The position numbers and the translations under genes are program-made. A DNA stretch of 64,000 nt from assembly GCF_018861125.1 (NCBI RefSeq), contig NZ_JAHKQN010000015.1, positions 62,001 to 126,000 on the forward strand. The letters run 5' to 3'. The DNA comes from Cellulophaga baltica. Its GTDB lineage: Bacteria; Bacteroidota; Bacteroidia; Flavobacteriales; Flavobacteriaceae. The notes below the pieces were generated by a model. The model saw nothing but the letters and a program-made list of their open reading frames with translations. It had not been told where the DNA came from and did not search any database. Shown in pieces: positions 28,596 to 38,573 of the stretch (position 1 is its first letter; every line of letters begins with the position of its first letter).

Positions 28596-29860
28596 TAGCG
28601 TTAATAGATTGTAATAGCTTTTATGCTTCGTGTGAGTTAGTTTTTCGCCCTGATTTGGCAGGAAGGCCTGTCGTGGTATTGAGTAATAATGACGGTTGTA
28701 TTATTGCAGCAAATAAAGAGGCAAAGGCATTAACTCATATTCCTATGTTTGAGCCTGTTTTTAAAATTAAAAAGCAACTTTTAGAGCATAATGTAGTTTT
28801 CTTCTCGTCAAATTATACATTGTATGGTGAAATGTCTAAAAGGGTGATTAACATATTAAAAACCTTTTCTCCTCGGGTGGAAATTTATAGTATAGATGAA
28901 TCTTTTTTAGATTTAAGTACTATTCCTGAAGAATCTTTAGAAGCGTACTCACACTTAATTAAAGACACCATTTTTAAACATACAGGTTTGCCAGTAGGTG
29001 TAGGGGTTGCAAAAACAAAAGTATTATCTAAACTAGCAAATAGAATAGCTAAAAAAGTAGAAACAAATAATCATGTGTGCATTATTAATACCGAAAAACA
29101 AAGAATAGAAGCCTTGAAATGGTGTGCTATTAAAGATGTTTGGGGTGTTGGTAGAAAACATAGTGAACGTATATTAAAGATAGGAGCAGCTAGTGCTTAT
29201 GATTTTACAAAAGTGCCATTGGCTTGGGTGCGCAAAGAAATGACTGTAGTAGGTGAGCGTACTTGGCGAGAACTCCGTGGAGAACCTGCGATGGAGTTTG
29301 TTGTGAATGTAAAAAAGAAAAAAGCCATTGGCACGGCAAAATCTTTTGGTAAAAAATTAAAAAACTTAGATATAATTGAAGAAGCTTGCTCGTATTATGT
29401 GGGTGAGGTTACTGAAGTTTTGCGAGCGCAACAATCTTGCGCAAGTGCAATTAATGTTTCAATCACAACAAATTATCACAGCAACAGAGATAAGCAGTAC
29501 TCTAATAGTATAACGGTTCAGTTAAATACACCTACAAACGATACTTTTTTGTTAATTAAAGAAGCAAAAAAAGCATTGCATCTTATATATAGGTCTGGTT
29601 ATGTATATAAAAAGGTAGGAGTAAACTTATTAGGTATCATTCCTGAGGACTATGTGCAAGCCAATTTATTTGAAGCGCCATCAGCATCAAAAAGCAAATT
29701 GACTAAAGTGGTAGATAGTTTAAATATAAAATATGGAAAGTCAAAAGTGTCATCAGCCTTAGTAGGTACACGTATAAAAGAGTGGGAACTTATTAAGGAA
29801 GAACGAAGTCCGAGATATACCACACAGTGGAAGGAACTACTTATTTTAAAAAGTAAGTAA
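28592..29860 (+). CDS. umuC: Y-family translesion DNA polymerase (Pol V catalytic subunit type)
   Basis: A 422-aa Y-family polymerase. Catalytic motifs [11 protein letters not shown] (Asp6) and [11 protein letters not shown] (Asp102, Glu103) are intact. [13 protein letters not shown] and the little-finger region follow. The beta-clamp binding motif QANLF is at 356-360, and the C-terminal ~50 residues ([20 protein letters not shown]...) are the DUF4113 tail of UmuC proteins. It bypasses DNA damage at stalled replication forks. It is translationally coupled to the UmuD homologue and shares its promoter. Its length equals that of E. coli UmuC (422). Confidence 0.95.
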   Translation: MIALIDCNSFYASCELVFRPDLAGRPVVVLSNNDGCIIAANKEAKALTHIPMFEPVFKIKKQLLEHNVVFFSSNYTLYGEMSKRVINILKTFSPRVEIYSIDESFLDLSTIPEESLEAYSHLIKDTIFKHTGLPVGVGVAKTKVLSKLANRIAKKVETNNHVCIINTEKQRIEALKWCAIKDVWGVGRKHSERILKIGAASAYDFTKVPLAWVRKEMTVVGERTWRELRGEPAMEFVVNVKKKKAIGTAKSFGKKLKNLDIIEEACSYYVGEVTEVLRAQQSCASAINVSITTNYHSNRDKQYSNSITVQLNTPTNDTFLLIKEAKKALHLIYRSGYVYKKVGVNLLGIIPEDYVQANLFEAPSASKSKLTKVVDSLNIKYGKSKVSSALVGTRIKEWELIKEERSPRYTTQWKELLILKSK

Positions 29861-29964
29861 GTTGTCATCTGTCATAAATGTGTTGGTGGTTGCTATTTTT
29901 ATATTGGTTTTGTGCCAGCAATGGCAATAAAATATTTGTGAATTGATATGTTGCGGTCTATAAA

Positions 29965-30005
29965 TGACATCCTGTCAGTTTTTTTCTCTTGGCATATTGT
30001 TTGTC
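29965..30005 (+). promoter_or_regulatory. Unusual dnaK upstream element: palindrome plus -24/-12-like sequence
   Basis: The site has an inverted repeat TGACA-TCC-TGTCA (29965-29977), a T-rich stretch, then TTGGCATATTGTTTGTC (29989-30005). The last resembles a sigma-54 site (GG at 29991-29992, ten bases, then GT instead of GC). No TAnnTTTG promoter is placed properly for dnaK. Either a sigma-54-type or another heat-shock-specific promoter is possible. Confidence 0.45.
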
Positions 30006-30054
30006 TAATTGAAGGTGTAGAAAACAAATAGACTAATAATTAAACAAATATAAA

Positions 30055-31962
30055 ATGAGTAAAATTATAGGAATTGATTTAGGAACTACAAACTCTTGCG
30101 TTTCTGTAATGGAAGGTAACGAAGCTGTAGTGATCCCTAATGCAGAAGGAAAAAGAACAACACCATCTGTTATCGCTTTCGTAGAAGGTGGAGAGATTAA
30201 AGTTGGTGATCCAGCAAAAAGACAAGCTGTTACTAACCCAAATAAAACGATATATTCTATCAAACGTTTTATGGGTAACAAGTTTTCAGAATCTAGCACA
30301 GAAGCACAAAGAGTACCATATAACGTAGTAAAAGGAGATAACGATACACCAAGAGTAGATATTGATGGTCGTTTATATTCTCCACAAGAATTATCTGCAA
30401 TGATTCTTCAGAAAATGAAGAAAACAGCAGAAGATTATTTAGGTCAAGATGTATCTAGAGCGGTAATTACTGTTCCTGCATATTTTAACGATGCACAAAG
30501 ACAAGCAACTAAAGAGGCTGGTGAAATCGCTGGTTTAACAGTTGAGCGTATCATTAACGAACCAACAGCTGCATCTTTGGCTTATGGTATGGATAAGAAA
30601 GATACAGATCAAAAAATAGTTGTTTTTGATTTTGGTGGAGGTACGCATGATGTTTCTATCCTAGAATTAGGAGACGGTGTTTTTGAAGTACTAGCTACAG
30701 ATGGTGATACTCACTTAGGTGGTGATGATGTAGATCAAAAAATTATCGATTGGTTAGCTGAAGAGTTCAAGGCTGATGAGAATATGGATTTACGTGAAGA
30801 TGCTATGGCATTACAACGTTTACGTGAAGCTGCTGAAAAAGCGAAGATTGAATTATCTTCTTCTGCTTCAACAGAAATTAACTTGCCGTATGTAACAGCA
30901 ACTGCTAGCGGACCTAAGCACTTAGTACGTACATTAACTTTAGCTAAATTCAACCAATTAATTGATGATTTAGTAAAAAGAACAATAGACCCTTGTGCAA
31001 CAGCATTAAAAAATGCAGGTTTATCTAAGAGTGATATTGATGAAATTATCTTAGTGGGTGGTTCTACAAGAATCCCTGCGGTTGTTGAAGCTGTTGAAAA
31101 ATTCTTCGGTAAAAAACCATCAAAAGGTGTTAATCCTGATGAAGTTGTAGCGGTAGGTGCAGCAATTCAAGGTGGTGTATTGACTGGTGATGTTAAAGAT
31201 GTATTATTATTAGACGTTACTCCATTATCTTTAGGTATTGAAACTATGGGTGGTGTAATGACTAAGTTAATTGAAGCAAACACGACTATCCCAACTAAAA
31301 AATCACAAGTATTCTCTACAGCTGCAGATAATCAGCCATCAGTAGAAATACATGTTTTACAAGGGGAAAGACCAATGGCTGCAGATAACAAAAATATCGG
31401 ACGTTTCCATTTAGATGGTATTCCACCAGCACAAAGAGGAGTTCCTCAAATTGAAGTAACTTTTGATATTGATGCTAACGGTATTATCAAGGTTTCTGCA
31501 ACAGATAAAGCAACAGGTAAGTCTCAAGATATTAGAATTGAAGCTTCTTCTGGTTTAACTGAAGAAGAAATCAAGAAAATGAAAGCTGAGGCTGAAGCTA
31601 ACGCAGAGTCAGATAAAAAAGCAAAAGAAACTGCTGATAAATTGAATGAAGCTGATGGAATGATCTTCCAAACAGAAAAACAATTGTCTGAATTCGGAGA
31701 TAAAATTTCTGAAAACAATAAAAAGCCAGTTGAAGAAGCTTTAGAAGAATTGAAAAAAGCTTATGAAACTAAAGATTTAGCAGTTATTGCTCCAGCTTTA
31801 GATAAGATTAATGAAGCTTGGAAAGGTGCTTCTGAAGAAATGTACAAAGCACAAGCTGAAGCACAAGGTGGAGCAGCTCCTGGTCCTGATGCAGCAGCAG
31901 GTGCTGATACAGCAACTGAAGGAGATAACGTTGAAGACGTTGATTTTGAAGAAGTAAAATAA
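30055..31962 (+). CDS. dnaK: Molecular chaperone DnaK (Hsp70)
   Basis: 635 aa. ATPase domain: [57 protein letters not shown] and [16 protein letters not shown]. The linker is [15 protein letters not shown], followed by the substrate-binding domain and a helical lid with Ala/Gly-rich tail ending [11 protein letters not shown]. It folds and protects proteins with DnaJ and GrpE, which are not nearby. Slight TDVSILE[10 protein letters not shown] wording (GGTHD where many have GGTFD) is the only oddity. It has a distinctive upstream element and a strong terminator. Confidence 0.98.
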   Translation: MSKIIGIDLGTTNSCVSVMEGNEAVVIPNAEGKRTTPSVIAFVEGGEIKVGDPAKRQAVTNPNKTIYSIKRFMGNKFSESSTEAQRVPYNVVKGDNDTPRVDIDGRLYSPQELSAMILQKMKKTAEDYLGQDVSRAVITVPAYFNDAQRQATKEAGEIAGLTVERIINEPTAASLAYGMDKKDTDQKIVVFDFGGGTHDVSILELGDGVFEVLATDGDTHLGGDDVDQKIIDWLAEEFKADENMDLREDAMALQRLREAAEKAKIELSSSASTEINLPYVTATASGPKHLVRTLTLAKFNQLIDDLVKRTIDPCATALKNAGLSKSDIDEIILVGGSTRIPAVVEAVEKFFGKKPSKGVNPDEVVAVGAAIQGGVLTGDVKDVLLLDVTPLSLGIETMGGVMTKLIEANTTIPTKKSQVFSTAADNQPSVEIHVLQGERPMAADNKNIGRFHLDGIPPAQRGVPQIEVTFDIDANGIIKVSATDKATGKSQDIRIEASSGLTEEEIKKMKAEAEANAESDKKAKETADKLNEADGMIFQTEKQLSEFGDKISENNKKPVEEALEELKKAYETKDLAVIAPALDKINEAWKGASEEMYKAQAEAQGGAAPGPDAAAGADTATEGDNVEDVDFEEVK

Positions 31963-31989
31963 GTTGCATAACTTATCTTAATATGGTAG

Positions 31990-32020
31990 AAAAAGGCATC
32001 CTAAAAAGGATGCCTTTTTT
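31990..32020 (+). terminator. Intrinsic terminator after dnaK
   Basis: Stem AAAAAGGCATCC (31990-32001) with GGATGCCTTTTT (32008-32019), a 6-nt loop and trailing T. Confidence 0.93.
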
Positions 32021-32060
32021 ATTTGCTTTCGGTTTTATTTTTATTTGCTAGAATAACTAT

Positions 32061-32072
32061 TAAATTTGTTAC
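32061..32072 (+). promoter_or_regulatory. -7 box directly before the 32073 start codon (leaderless promoter)
   Basis: TAAATTTG (32061-32068) matches TAnnTTTG and is followed by exactly four bases and the ATG at 32073. The nearest TTG (32045-32047) is only 13 nt upstream of the box. Confidence 0.45.
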
Positions 32073-33032
32073 ATGGTTAAAAATTACTTTTTCAATAGGT
32101 TACGTGTTTTAGTAGTGCCAGTATTGTTATGTTTTACCATTACTTTACAGGCTCAAAGCGCCAAAATATTTACACTTTCAGATTTTGATTTGACAGGCCC
32201 AGTAAAATCTTGCATGGTGACTACAACCTATGGTAAAGAAGAATTTAATTTTAACAAAGAAGGTTTGTTAACTAAACATATTACTCGTTTTAGTGAAAGT
32301 GATTATGACATTACGTATTACAAGTTTTCAAACGGAGAGATCAGTGAGAAGAGAGTTGAAAATTACCGAGATGGAGTTTTTGATAGGCAGACTTCTATCG
32401 CTAATATTTATGTAGTAGATACTACAGGTAATAGGAGAAAAGTAACAGAAAAAATTGTTTCTTATTCAAAAGAGTTTTTAGATCAATACGAGTATTTTTA
32501 TAATGAAGATGGTGTTTTAGAAGCTATAAAACGAAACAACAATAATGGTATTGAAAATACGACTGTTAGTTATAAAGATGTTGATGGTGAATACACAACT
32601 AGTTATATTTTAAATGATGAAATTCAGAAATCTCTTAGAATATCACAACGAAAAACAAAAGCTAGTGGAATGCACTTTATAGCATTAGAAAAAGAATATT
32701 TTGAAGGGAAACCTTTTAAAGCTGTTGAAAAAATACATGACAATAAAGATAGGCTTATATCTGAGCAACAATTTAATTACGATATAGTAGCCAAGACTTT
32801 TAAATCAACACTAAAAATTAACTTTTTTTATAACGATTTAGGTATGTTGATAAAAAAGCAAATGAAAGAAGGTAGTAATATATCAGTAAAGGAATATATT
32901 TATCAATACGATAATGGAGAAAAAGGCAATTGGATAAAACAGATAATTACTCCTGATAATACCTATATAACTCGTAAGATTAAATATTATACGCCTATTG
33001 TAGAAGAGGTGAAAGCTGAGGAGCCTAAGTAA
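32073..33032 (+). CDS. Secreted protein of unknown function with YD-like repeats
   Basis: 319 aa with a signal peptide (cleavage likely after LQA, before QS at ~29). The mature part is built of short strand-turn-strand units such as YGKEEFNFNKEGLLTKHI, YEYFYNEDGVLEAIKRN, and INFFYNDLGMLIKKQ. They resemble the YD/RHS-like or antibiotic toxin-barrel strands often seen in Bacteroidota secreted proteins, and the start GPVKSCMVTTTYG is typical for that group. No enzyme motif is visible. It follows the dnaK terminator and has its own probable leaderless promoter. Confidence 0.75.
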   Translation: MVKNYFFNRLRVLVVPVLLCFTITLQAQSAKIFTLSDFDLTGPVKSCMVTTTYGKEEFNFNKEGLLTKHITRFSESDYDITYYKFSNGEISEKRVENYRDGVFDRQTSIANIYVVDTTGNRRKVTEKIVSYSKEFLDQYEYFYNEDGVLEAIKRNNNNGIENTTVSYKDVDGEYTTSYILNDEIQKSLRISQRKTKASGMHFIALEKEYFEGKPFKAVEKIHDNKDRLISEQQFNYDIVAKTFKSTLKINFFYNDLGMLIKKQMKEGSNISVKEYIYQYDNGEKGNWIKQIITPDNTYITRKIKYYTPIVEEVKAEEPK

Positions 33033-33071
33033 ATTACAAGTATAGTATAAAAAGATATCAATATTACATTT

Positions 33072-33431
33072 TTGAGTAACCTAGAAGGAACATACCGAAT
33101 TATTGGTTTTAACCAAGATAAAGAACAGACTGGCTACACTGGTGTTTTAAAATTAATTAAAACAGCAAACCACCGTGTAAATGCTTTATGGACAGTAGTT
33201 GATGGGCAAACCCAAACGGGTAAAGGTTTTTTTAAAGATGATATTTTAGTTATCAATTTCGCTTATATAGGTGAGTTAGATTATAAAACTAAAATATTTA
33301 AAGGTGTTGTGGTTTATAAAATAATAAATGATAATACATTAGAAGGTTTTTGGTCTGAAAAATATGGAGATAATGACTATTTGGGTTATGAAGAATGCCA
33401 ACGAATTACAGAACCAGAGGTAAAGTCTTAA
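33072..33431 (+). CDS. Small cytosolic protein of unknown function
   Basis: 119 aa starting at a TTG (33072-33074). It is predicted all-beta with lipocalin-like strand pattern: LEGTYRIIGFNQ, TGVLKLIKTANHRVNALWTV, TGKGFFKDDILVINFAY, FKGVVVYKIINDNTLEGFW. No signal peptide is present. No function can be assigned. It lies 39 bases after the secreted protein gene and may be co-transcribed. Confidence 0.65.
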   Translation: MSNLEGTYRIIGFNQDKEQTGYTGVLKLIKTANHRVNALWTVVDGQTQTGKGFFKDDILVINFAYIGELDYKTKIFKGVVVYKIINDNTLEGFWSEKYGDNDYLGYEECQRITEPEVKS

Positions 33432-33444
33432 AAATAAATTCCAA

Positions 33445-34005
33445 CTATTTATTATTAACCCATTCTTCTTTTAAAATTCCATAACAACAAGTGTTTCTTT
33501 TAAAACCATCTAAGAGATAAACATTTTTACGAAGTACACCTTCTAGAGAGCACCCTAATTTTTCAACTGCTTTTCTAGATTTTATATTGCGCTCATCAAT
33601 ATTAAATTCTATTTTTTCAAAATTTAATTCATTAAAAGCGTAGTCTATCATCAAATGCTTCATTTGCGTGTTCAATCCTGTTCCATGATATTCTATTCCA
33701 ATCCAAGTCGCACCAATATGCAATACTTTGTTTTTCCAATTGATATTCATAAAACGTGTAGAACCTGCATATTTTTGTGTTTTCTTGTTAAAAATGATAA
33801 AAGGTATGCTGGTTTTAGCTTCGTGTTGTTTTAAAGCTGTTTGGACATATTTTTTTAAAGTGTCTGGTGTCTCAATATCAGAAGGAGAATATTGAACAAG
33901 TTTTTCTTGCTTAGCAATTGGGATTAGGTGAGTGTAGTTATCAAGAGTTAAGGCTTCTAACCTTACATGTTCATTTTCTAAGATAGGAATAGTTGTATTG
34001 ATCAT
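33445..34005 (-). CDS. GNAT family N-acetyltransferase (RimJ/RimL-like)
   Basis: 186 aa. NEHVRLEALTLDNYTHLIPIA at the N-terminus, GSTRFMNINWKNKVLHIGATWI in the middle, and NFEKIEFNIDERNIKSRKAVEKLGCSLEGVLRKN at the C-terminal CoA/substrate region are typical of GNAT enzymes of the ribosomal-protein-alanine acetyltransferase type. The acceptor is unknown. It overlaps the upstream hydrolase gene by 4 bases, so both are co-translated. Confidence 0.88.
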   Translation of the reverse strand: MINTTIPILENEHVRLEALTLDNYTHLIPIAKQEKLVQYSPSDIETPDTLKKYVQTALKQHEAKTSIPFIIFNKKTQKYAGSTRFMNINWKNKVLHIGATWIGIEYHGTGLNTQMKHLMIDYAFNELNFEKIEFNIDERNIKSRKAVEKLGCSLEGVLRKNVYLLDGFKRNTCCYGILKEEWVNNK

Positions 34006-34649
34006 TGCACTAACGCATTTATAATATTTTTTTTGACTTCATGTCCACCCTCAAAAGTAATAAGAATAGCTTTTTCATTAAATAAAGTTTTAGCTTTTTC
34101 TATTTCATTTGATAATCGTTCTTTAGTGATATATTCATCTTCAGTGCCAACTATCATTTTTACTTTGGTTTTGTTTTCAGTTATAAAATCAAAATCACCT
34201 TTGGTTAACTCATTCGGAATTGATCCGGCATATAAAATAAGCGAGTCACATTTTAGTTGCTTGTGCTTTAAATATCGTGTTGCGATAGACACTCCTTGTG
34301 AAAATCCAAAGAGAATTAAATTGCTATCTGCTGAAATATTTTCATTCGCTAATACACTGTCAATATAGTTGTATATATTTTTGGTTTCTAAATCAGTATT
34401 TTCTTTGGTTAGCCAACTCGCACCAACGTGTTTATAGGCGTTGTTTAAATAGTATTTAGACGGAGCTTGTGGTGAAATAATGTAGTTCTTTTCAGAGTTT
34501 AAATCTTTAAAATATTTTAGAAAATAACGACTTAAAAAACCTATACCATGAAAAACTAACCAAACGTTTTCTGTTTTTGGTGTGTATATGTTTAAAGTTT
34601 CATAAGTATTTGTAGTTGTGTAAGAAACCGTTTTTTCGGTAGAATTCAT
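34002..34649 (-). CDS. Alpha/beta hydrolase (phospholipase/carboxylesterase-like)
   Basis: About 215 aa. VWLVFHGIGFLSRYFLKYF contains the oxyanion-loop HG. LILFGFSQGVSIATRYL has the nucleophile elbow GFSQG, and VGTEDEYITKE and FEGGHEVKK give the Asp and His of the triad. YNIISPQAPSKYYLN and GASWLTKEN resemble the small esterase family. The frame could start at 34697, but the Met at 34649 (MNSTEKTVSYTTTN) is a better fit to the domain start. It is divergent from the MenI-like gene and overlaps the GNAT gene. Confidence 0.85.
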   Translation of the reverse strand: MNSTEKTVSYTTTNTYETLNIYTPKTENVWLVFHGIGFLSRYFLKYFKDLNSEKNYIISPQAPSKYYLNNAYKHVGASWLTKENTDLETKNIYNYIDSVLANENISADSNLILFGFSQGVSIATRYLKHKQLKCDSLILYAGSIPNELTKGDFDFITENKTKVKMIVGTEDEYITKERLSNEIEKAKTLFNEKAILITFEGGHEVKKNIINALVQ

Positions 34650-34750
34650 AAGAAAAGCATCAAGTAATATCTTCCGAAATTTAAGAAGAATATTCAATTT
34701 CTAAGCTATAATATGCCTTTAGTTGTAATAGGATTGTTTAATTTTACGGT

Positions 34751-35173
34751 ATGGATGATTTTAGAGAAAAAATACTAAAAATATGTAATGAAACTTGTAA
34801 AGGAACCTTAATGGAGACTTTAGATATTACATATACAGATGTAGGTGAGAATTTTTTAACTGCTAAAATGCCTGTAAACTCTAAAGTATTTCAGCCGGAT
34901 GGTGTTTTACATGGTGGAGCAACAGTTGCGCTTGCTGAAAGTGTGGGTAGTGCTGCATCGTATATATTTTTAAACGGACAGGAAGTTACGGTTCGTGGCT
35001 TAGAAATTTCAGCAAATCATGTAAAGAGCGTAAGTGAAGGTTTTGTATATGCCCGAGCAGTAATAGTTCATAAGGGTAGAACCACTCAGTTATGGGAAAT
35101 AAAGGTTACTGATTCAAATGACAACCTTATTTCTCTTTGTAAACTTACTACGATAGCTTTACTTAAAAAGTAA
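34751..35173 (+). CDS. Hotdog thioesterase, probable DHNA-CoA hydrolase (MenI-like)
   Basis: A 140-aa PaaI/YdiI-type hotdog thioesterase: MPVNSKVFQPDGVLHGGATVALAESVGS carries the HGG and active-site Glu region. RGLEISANHVKSVSEGFVYARA and KGRTTQLWEIKVTD complete the fold. YdiI/MenI members hydrolyse 1,4-dihydroxy-2-naphthoyl-CoA in menaquinone synthesis. The adjacent menF and menD genes (two bases to menF) strongly favour this role. TAATTTTA plus four bases precedes the ATG, a one-mismatch version of the leaderless arrangement. Confidence 0.88.
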   Translation: MDDFREKILKICNETCKGTLMETLDITYTDVGENFLTAKMPVNSKVFQPDGVLHGGATVALAESVGSAASYIFLNGQEVTVRGLEISANHVKSVSEGFVYARAVIVHKGRTTQLWEIKVTDSNDNLISLCKLTTIALLKK

Positions 35174-35174
35174 T

Positions 35175-36284
35175 ATGTTGTATAGTGATTTGATTAATAA
35201 AGCTGAAAGTCATTTCAGTGTAGAAAAACCCTTTGTAATCTATAGGAAACCAAAGGAAAATATTGTCATTGGTGTATTTCAAAATAATAATATTTTACAC
35301 TATGTAAACGATTTTACAAAAAAAGGTTTTGTGTTTGCTCCTTTTAATGATGAAAAACAAACAGTTCTTATACAAGTTGATGAAAAATTAGTAGCAGATT
35401 TTGATGCTGATAATGAGGGTGTAAAAGCAACCAAAGAGCAAAAAATCAATACAATTCAAAAACAATTTCATGTAGACTTAGTAGAAAAGGGAATTAAAGA
35501 GATTCAAAAAGGAAGCTTTAAAAAAGTAGTGCTTTCAAGAAGGTTAGAAGTTGCAACAGAAAAATCATCATTTGAATTATTTGAAGCTTTATTGAATACC
35601 TATTCAAATGCATTTTGTTATTTATGGTATCATCCAAAAGTAGGGCTTTGGTTAGGTGCTACACCTGAAATATTGTTGCGTAGTGAGAATACGCAGTTAA
35701 AAACCATGTCTCTAGCAGGTACTAAAAAGTACATTGAAAATAAAGAGCCAGTTTGGGGTTTAAAAGAAATTGAAGAACAAGAATTAGTGACACAGTATAT
35801 AGCTAATGCTTTAGAAGAAGAGGTTAATCGACTTAAAATCTCAGAAACAGTATCAGTTCGTGCAGGTAATGTTTGGCATTTAAGAACATCGGTTTCTGGT
35901 ATTATGCAGACTAAAAACTTGAATAGTATTATAAAGGCTTTACACCCAACGCCAGCAGTTTGTGGTTTGCCAAAGTTAGTAGCTAAAGATTTTATTTTAG
36001 AAAATGAAAACTACGATAGAGAGTATTATACTGGTTTTTTAGGTGAACTTAACTTTAAAGAAGAAAACTTTAGAGACTCTAATAGAAAAAATAGAGAAAA
36101 TCAGGTTTATAAAAGTATTAAAAATACATCATCATTATATGTGAATTTAAGGTGTATGCAACTTAAAGAAGACAAAGCATGCATTTATGTAGGTGGTGGA
36201 ATTACAAGCGAATCTGTCCCAGAAAAAGAATGGGAAGAAACGGTTGTAAAAAGTAATACAATGCTTAATGTTGTATTAAGTTAA
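35175..36284 (+). CDS. menF: Isochorismate synthase
   Basis: A 369-aa chorismate-binding enzyme. FKKVVLSRRLEVATEKS, WLGATPEILLRSENTQLKTMSLAGTKKY, LKEIEEQELVTQYI, ALHPTPAVCGLPKLVA and EYYTGFLGELNF are the diagnostic blocks (Mg and catalytic residues). It isomerises chorismate to isochorismate, the first menaquinone-specific step. Salicylate or enterobactin-type isochorismate synthases look similar, but menD follows 31 bases later. It is shorter than E. coli MenF at the variable N-terminus, as usual in this group. Confidence 0.93.
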   Translation: MLYSDLINKAESHFSVEKPFVIYRKPKENIVIGVFQNNNILHYVNDFTKKGFVFAPFNDEKQTVLIQVDEKLVADFDADNEGVKATKEQKINTIQKQFHVDLVEKGIKEIQKGSFKKVVLSRRLEVATEKSSFELFEALLNTYSNAFCYLWYHPKVGLWLGATPEILLRSENTQLKTMSLAGTKKYIENKEPVWGLKEIEEQELVTQYIANALEEEVNRLKISETVSVRAGNVWHLRTSVSGIMQTKNLNSIIKALHPTPAVCGLPKLVAKDFILENENYDREYYTGFLGELNFKEENFRDSNRKNRENQVYKSIKNTSSLYVNLRCMQLKEDKACIYVGGGITSESVPEKEWEETVVKSNTMLNVVLS

Positions 36285-36315
36285 TATAATTAGAAATTAT
36301 AGATAGTATTGTAAA

Positions 36316-38067
36316 ATGAAATACTCAACAATACCAACAGCACAAACAGTTGCTTATTATTGTAAAAAATACGGAGTAAAAGATATTGTTATTTCTCCGG
36401 GATCAAGAAATGCCCCTTTGACAATTAGTTTTACTGAAGATAGTTTTTTTACGTGTCATAGTATTGTAGATGAACGCTGTGCTGCATTTTTTGCATTGGG
36501 TATGGCTCAGAATCAACAAAAACCTGTAGCTATAGTTTGTACATCGGGTAGTGCATTGTTAAATTATTATCCTGCAATTGCTGAAGCTTTTTATAGCGAT
36601 ATTCCAGTAATTGTTATTTCGGCAGATAGACCTAGTTATAAAGTTGATATTGGTGACGGGCAAACTATTCGCCAAGAATATCTATTAGAAAAGCATATTG
36701 GATATTCGTCAAATTTAAAACTTGATGTTTCACATGCTACTCAAACCATTAAAAATCAATCAGATTTAATTGATGAAACGATTGCTATTGAGAAACAGCA
36801 AGAGTTTGTGCAACAGTTTAATGCTTCAGAATTGAACAAGGCATTTCAGACAACCTTAAAAAGAAAAGCTCCAGTACATATTAACGTGCCATTTGAAGAA
36901 CCTTTGTATAATACGGTTGCAGTTGCTGATAAACAATTAAAGTTAGTTGAATCAATTATAGAGGAAAATGAAATTGAACAATTAAGCGATTATATTGAAG
37001 TATGGAATTGTGCTAAAAGAAAATTAGTTTTAGTGGGAGTGAACACTCCTAATGCTGTAGAACAAAAATATTTAAATGTTTTAGCTAATGACCCTTCAGT
37101 AATTGTATTGACAGAGACAACATCAAATTTACACCATAATAATTTCTTTGCAAGTATTGATAGTCTAATTGCTCCGATAGAAAAATCAGAAAATAAAGAA
37201 AAACTTTTTAATCAGTTACAACCAGACATTTTATTGACGTTTGGAGGTTTAATTGTATCAAAAAAAATTAAGAACTTTTTACGTACTTATAAGCCAAAAC
37301 AACACTGGCATGTAGATGATAAAAAGGGATATGATACGTTCTTCTCGTTATCTCATCATTTTAAAACTCCTGTTAATCAATTTTTCAAACTCTTTTTAAA
37401 CGATGAGAAATCTGTTGAGAGTACTTATTTTTTATTTTGGAATAAAGTCCGTAATCATTATGAAAATAGGAGAAAGGCTTACTTAAACACAATTCCTTTT
37501 TCTGATATGTTGGCTTTTTCGAGAGTTGCAACATCAATACCTGAAAATTATCAATTGCATTTAGCAAACAGTTCAACGGTTAGGTATGCACAGTTGTTTG
37601 ATATTCATGAAAGTTTAGAAGTATATTGTAATAGAGGTACAAGTGGTATAGACGGGAGTACTTCAACAGCAGTTGGTGCATCAATATACAATGAAACACC
37701 AACATTATTAATCACGGGAGATTTAAGTTTTTTATATGACAGTAATGGCCTGTGGAATACAGCTATTCGATCAGATTTTAGAATTATTGTGATGAATAAT
37801 GATGGGGGTGGAATTTTTAGAATATTACCAGGCCAAGAAGATACTCATAATTTTGAAACCTATTTTGAAACCCGACATAGTGTGTCTATTAAAGCATTGA
37901 GTGAAACCTATAATTTTGAGCATAAGCTTGTTAGTAACGAAACTGAGTTAGAAAACGCATTGAATAATTTTTATAAACAAAGTTTAAAGCCTAAGATATT
38001 AGAAATTAAAACGCCTAGAATTATCAATAATAAAATTTTGCTTAGTTATTTTGATTTTATATCTTAG
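36316..38067 (+). CDS. menD: 2-succinyl-5-enolpyruvyl-6-hydroxy-3-cyclohexene-1-carboxylate synthase
   Basis: A 583-aa thiamine-diphosphate enzyme of menaquinone synthesis joining isochorismate and 2-oxoglutarate. IVISPGSRNAPLTISF, HSIVDERCAAFFALGMAQ (ThDP glutamate), VCTSGSALLNYYPAIAEA, VISADRP and DIGDGQTIRQ mark the PYR domain. NRGTSGIDGSTSTAVGAS, LLITGDLSFLYDSNGLW and MNNDGGGIFRILP are the PP domain with metal-binding GD...NN. Length and order are standard. Confidence 0.97.
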   Translation: MKYSTIPTAQTVAYYCKKYGVKDIVISPGSRNAPLTISFTEDSFFTCHSIVDERCAAFFALGMAQNQQKPVAIVCTSGSALLNYYPAIAEAFYSDIPVIVISADRPSYKVDIGDGQTIRQEYLLEKHIGYSSNLKLDVSHATQTIKNQSDLIDETIAIEKQQEFVQQFNASELNKAFQTTLKRKAPVHINVPFEEPLYNTVAVADKQLKLVESIIEENEIEQLSDYIEVWNCAKRKLVLVGVNTPNAVEQKYLNVLANDPSVIVLTETTSNLHHNNFFASIDSLIAPIEKSENKEKLFNQLQPDILLTFGGLIVSKKIKNFLRTYKPKQHWHVDDKKGYDTFFSLSHHFKTPVNQFFKLFLNDEKSVESTYFLFWNKVRNHYENRRKAYLNTIPFSDMLAFSRVATSIPENYQLHLANSSTVRYAQLFDIHESLEVYCNRGTSGIDGSTSTAVGASIYNETPTLLITGDLSFLYDSNGLWNTAIRSDFRIIVMNNDGGGIFRILPGQEDTHNFETYFETRHSVSIKALSETYNFEHKLVSNETELENALNNFYKQSLKPKILEIKTPRIINNKILLSYFDFIS

Positions 38068-38108
38068 GCAAACATTAATTAATTATTTAAAATTGAACAC
38101 TAACTATT

Positions 38109-38453
38109 ATGAGTAAAAGAGATGATTTAATCGTAAAGTACGCGGCTGACATTAAAGAAAAATTAGGAGAAACTCCAGATATGGATTTTTTAACTAAAGT
38201 AGCGATAGGTTTAGGACCTGCTATTTATAATGTAGATGCATCTAAGGTTTCAGGTAGCGATGAAAAAGAGCTAGAAACTGTAAAGAAAAACTTCTTAATG
38301 AAAAAATTAGGAATGCCAGAAAGCGACGATATGATGCCTGCAATCAAAAGTGTTTTAGAAAAGTATGGTTCTTCTAACAGAAACAAGCACAGAGCTGTTG
38401 TTTATTACATGCTAGCTAAGCACTACAAGAAAGAGTCTGTTTACGATAAATAG
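38109..38453 (+). CDS. DUF2853 family protein
   Basis: 114 aa, small, soluble, helical: KRDDLIVKYAADIKEKLGE, LTKVAIGLGPAIYNVDASKVSG, VKKNFLMKKLGM and NKHRAVVYYMLAKHY match DUF2853, a family of unknown function frequent near menaquinone genes in flavobacteria. No catalytic residues can be proposed. It is 41 bases downstream of menD and ends with a terminator. Confidence 0.9.
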   Translation: MSKRDDLIVKYAADIKEKLGETPDMDFLTKVAIGLGPAIYNVDASKVSGSDEKELETVKKNFLMKKLGMPESDDMMPAIKSVLEKYGSSNRNKHRAVVYYMLAKHYKKESVYDK

Positions 38454-38472
38454 ATTGTAATATAAATTTTTT

Positions 38473-38505
38473 AAAAACCGTTTCATTTTATGAAGCGGTT
38501 TTTTT
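38473..38505 (+). terminator. Intrinsic terminator after DUF2853 gene
   Basis: Stem AAAAACCGTTTCA (38473-38485) with TGAAGCGGTTTTT (38491-38503), one G-T wobble, a 5-nt loop and T run. Confidence 0.9.
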
Positions 38506-38536
38506 GTTTTAATAAAACGCTACTTCCTCTTTAGTT

Positions 38537-38573
38537 TTGATAGAAATAAGCTTATAAAATGTATTTTTGCAAT
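38537..38573 (+). promoter_or_regulatory. Leaderless promoter of the CvfB-like gene
   Basis: TTG (38537-38539), a 22-nt spacer, TATTTTTG (38562-38569), then CAAT and the ATG at 38574. The four-base distance equals that of the SDR, umuD and 32073 genes and places the transcription start at the ATG. Confidence 0.65.
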
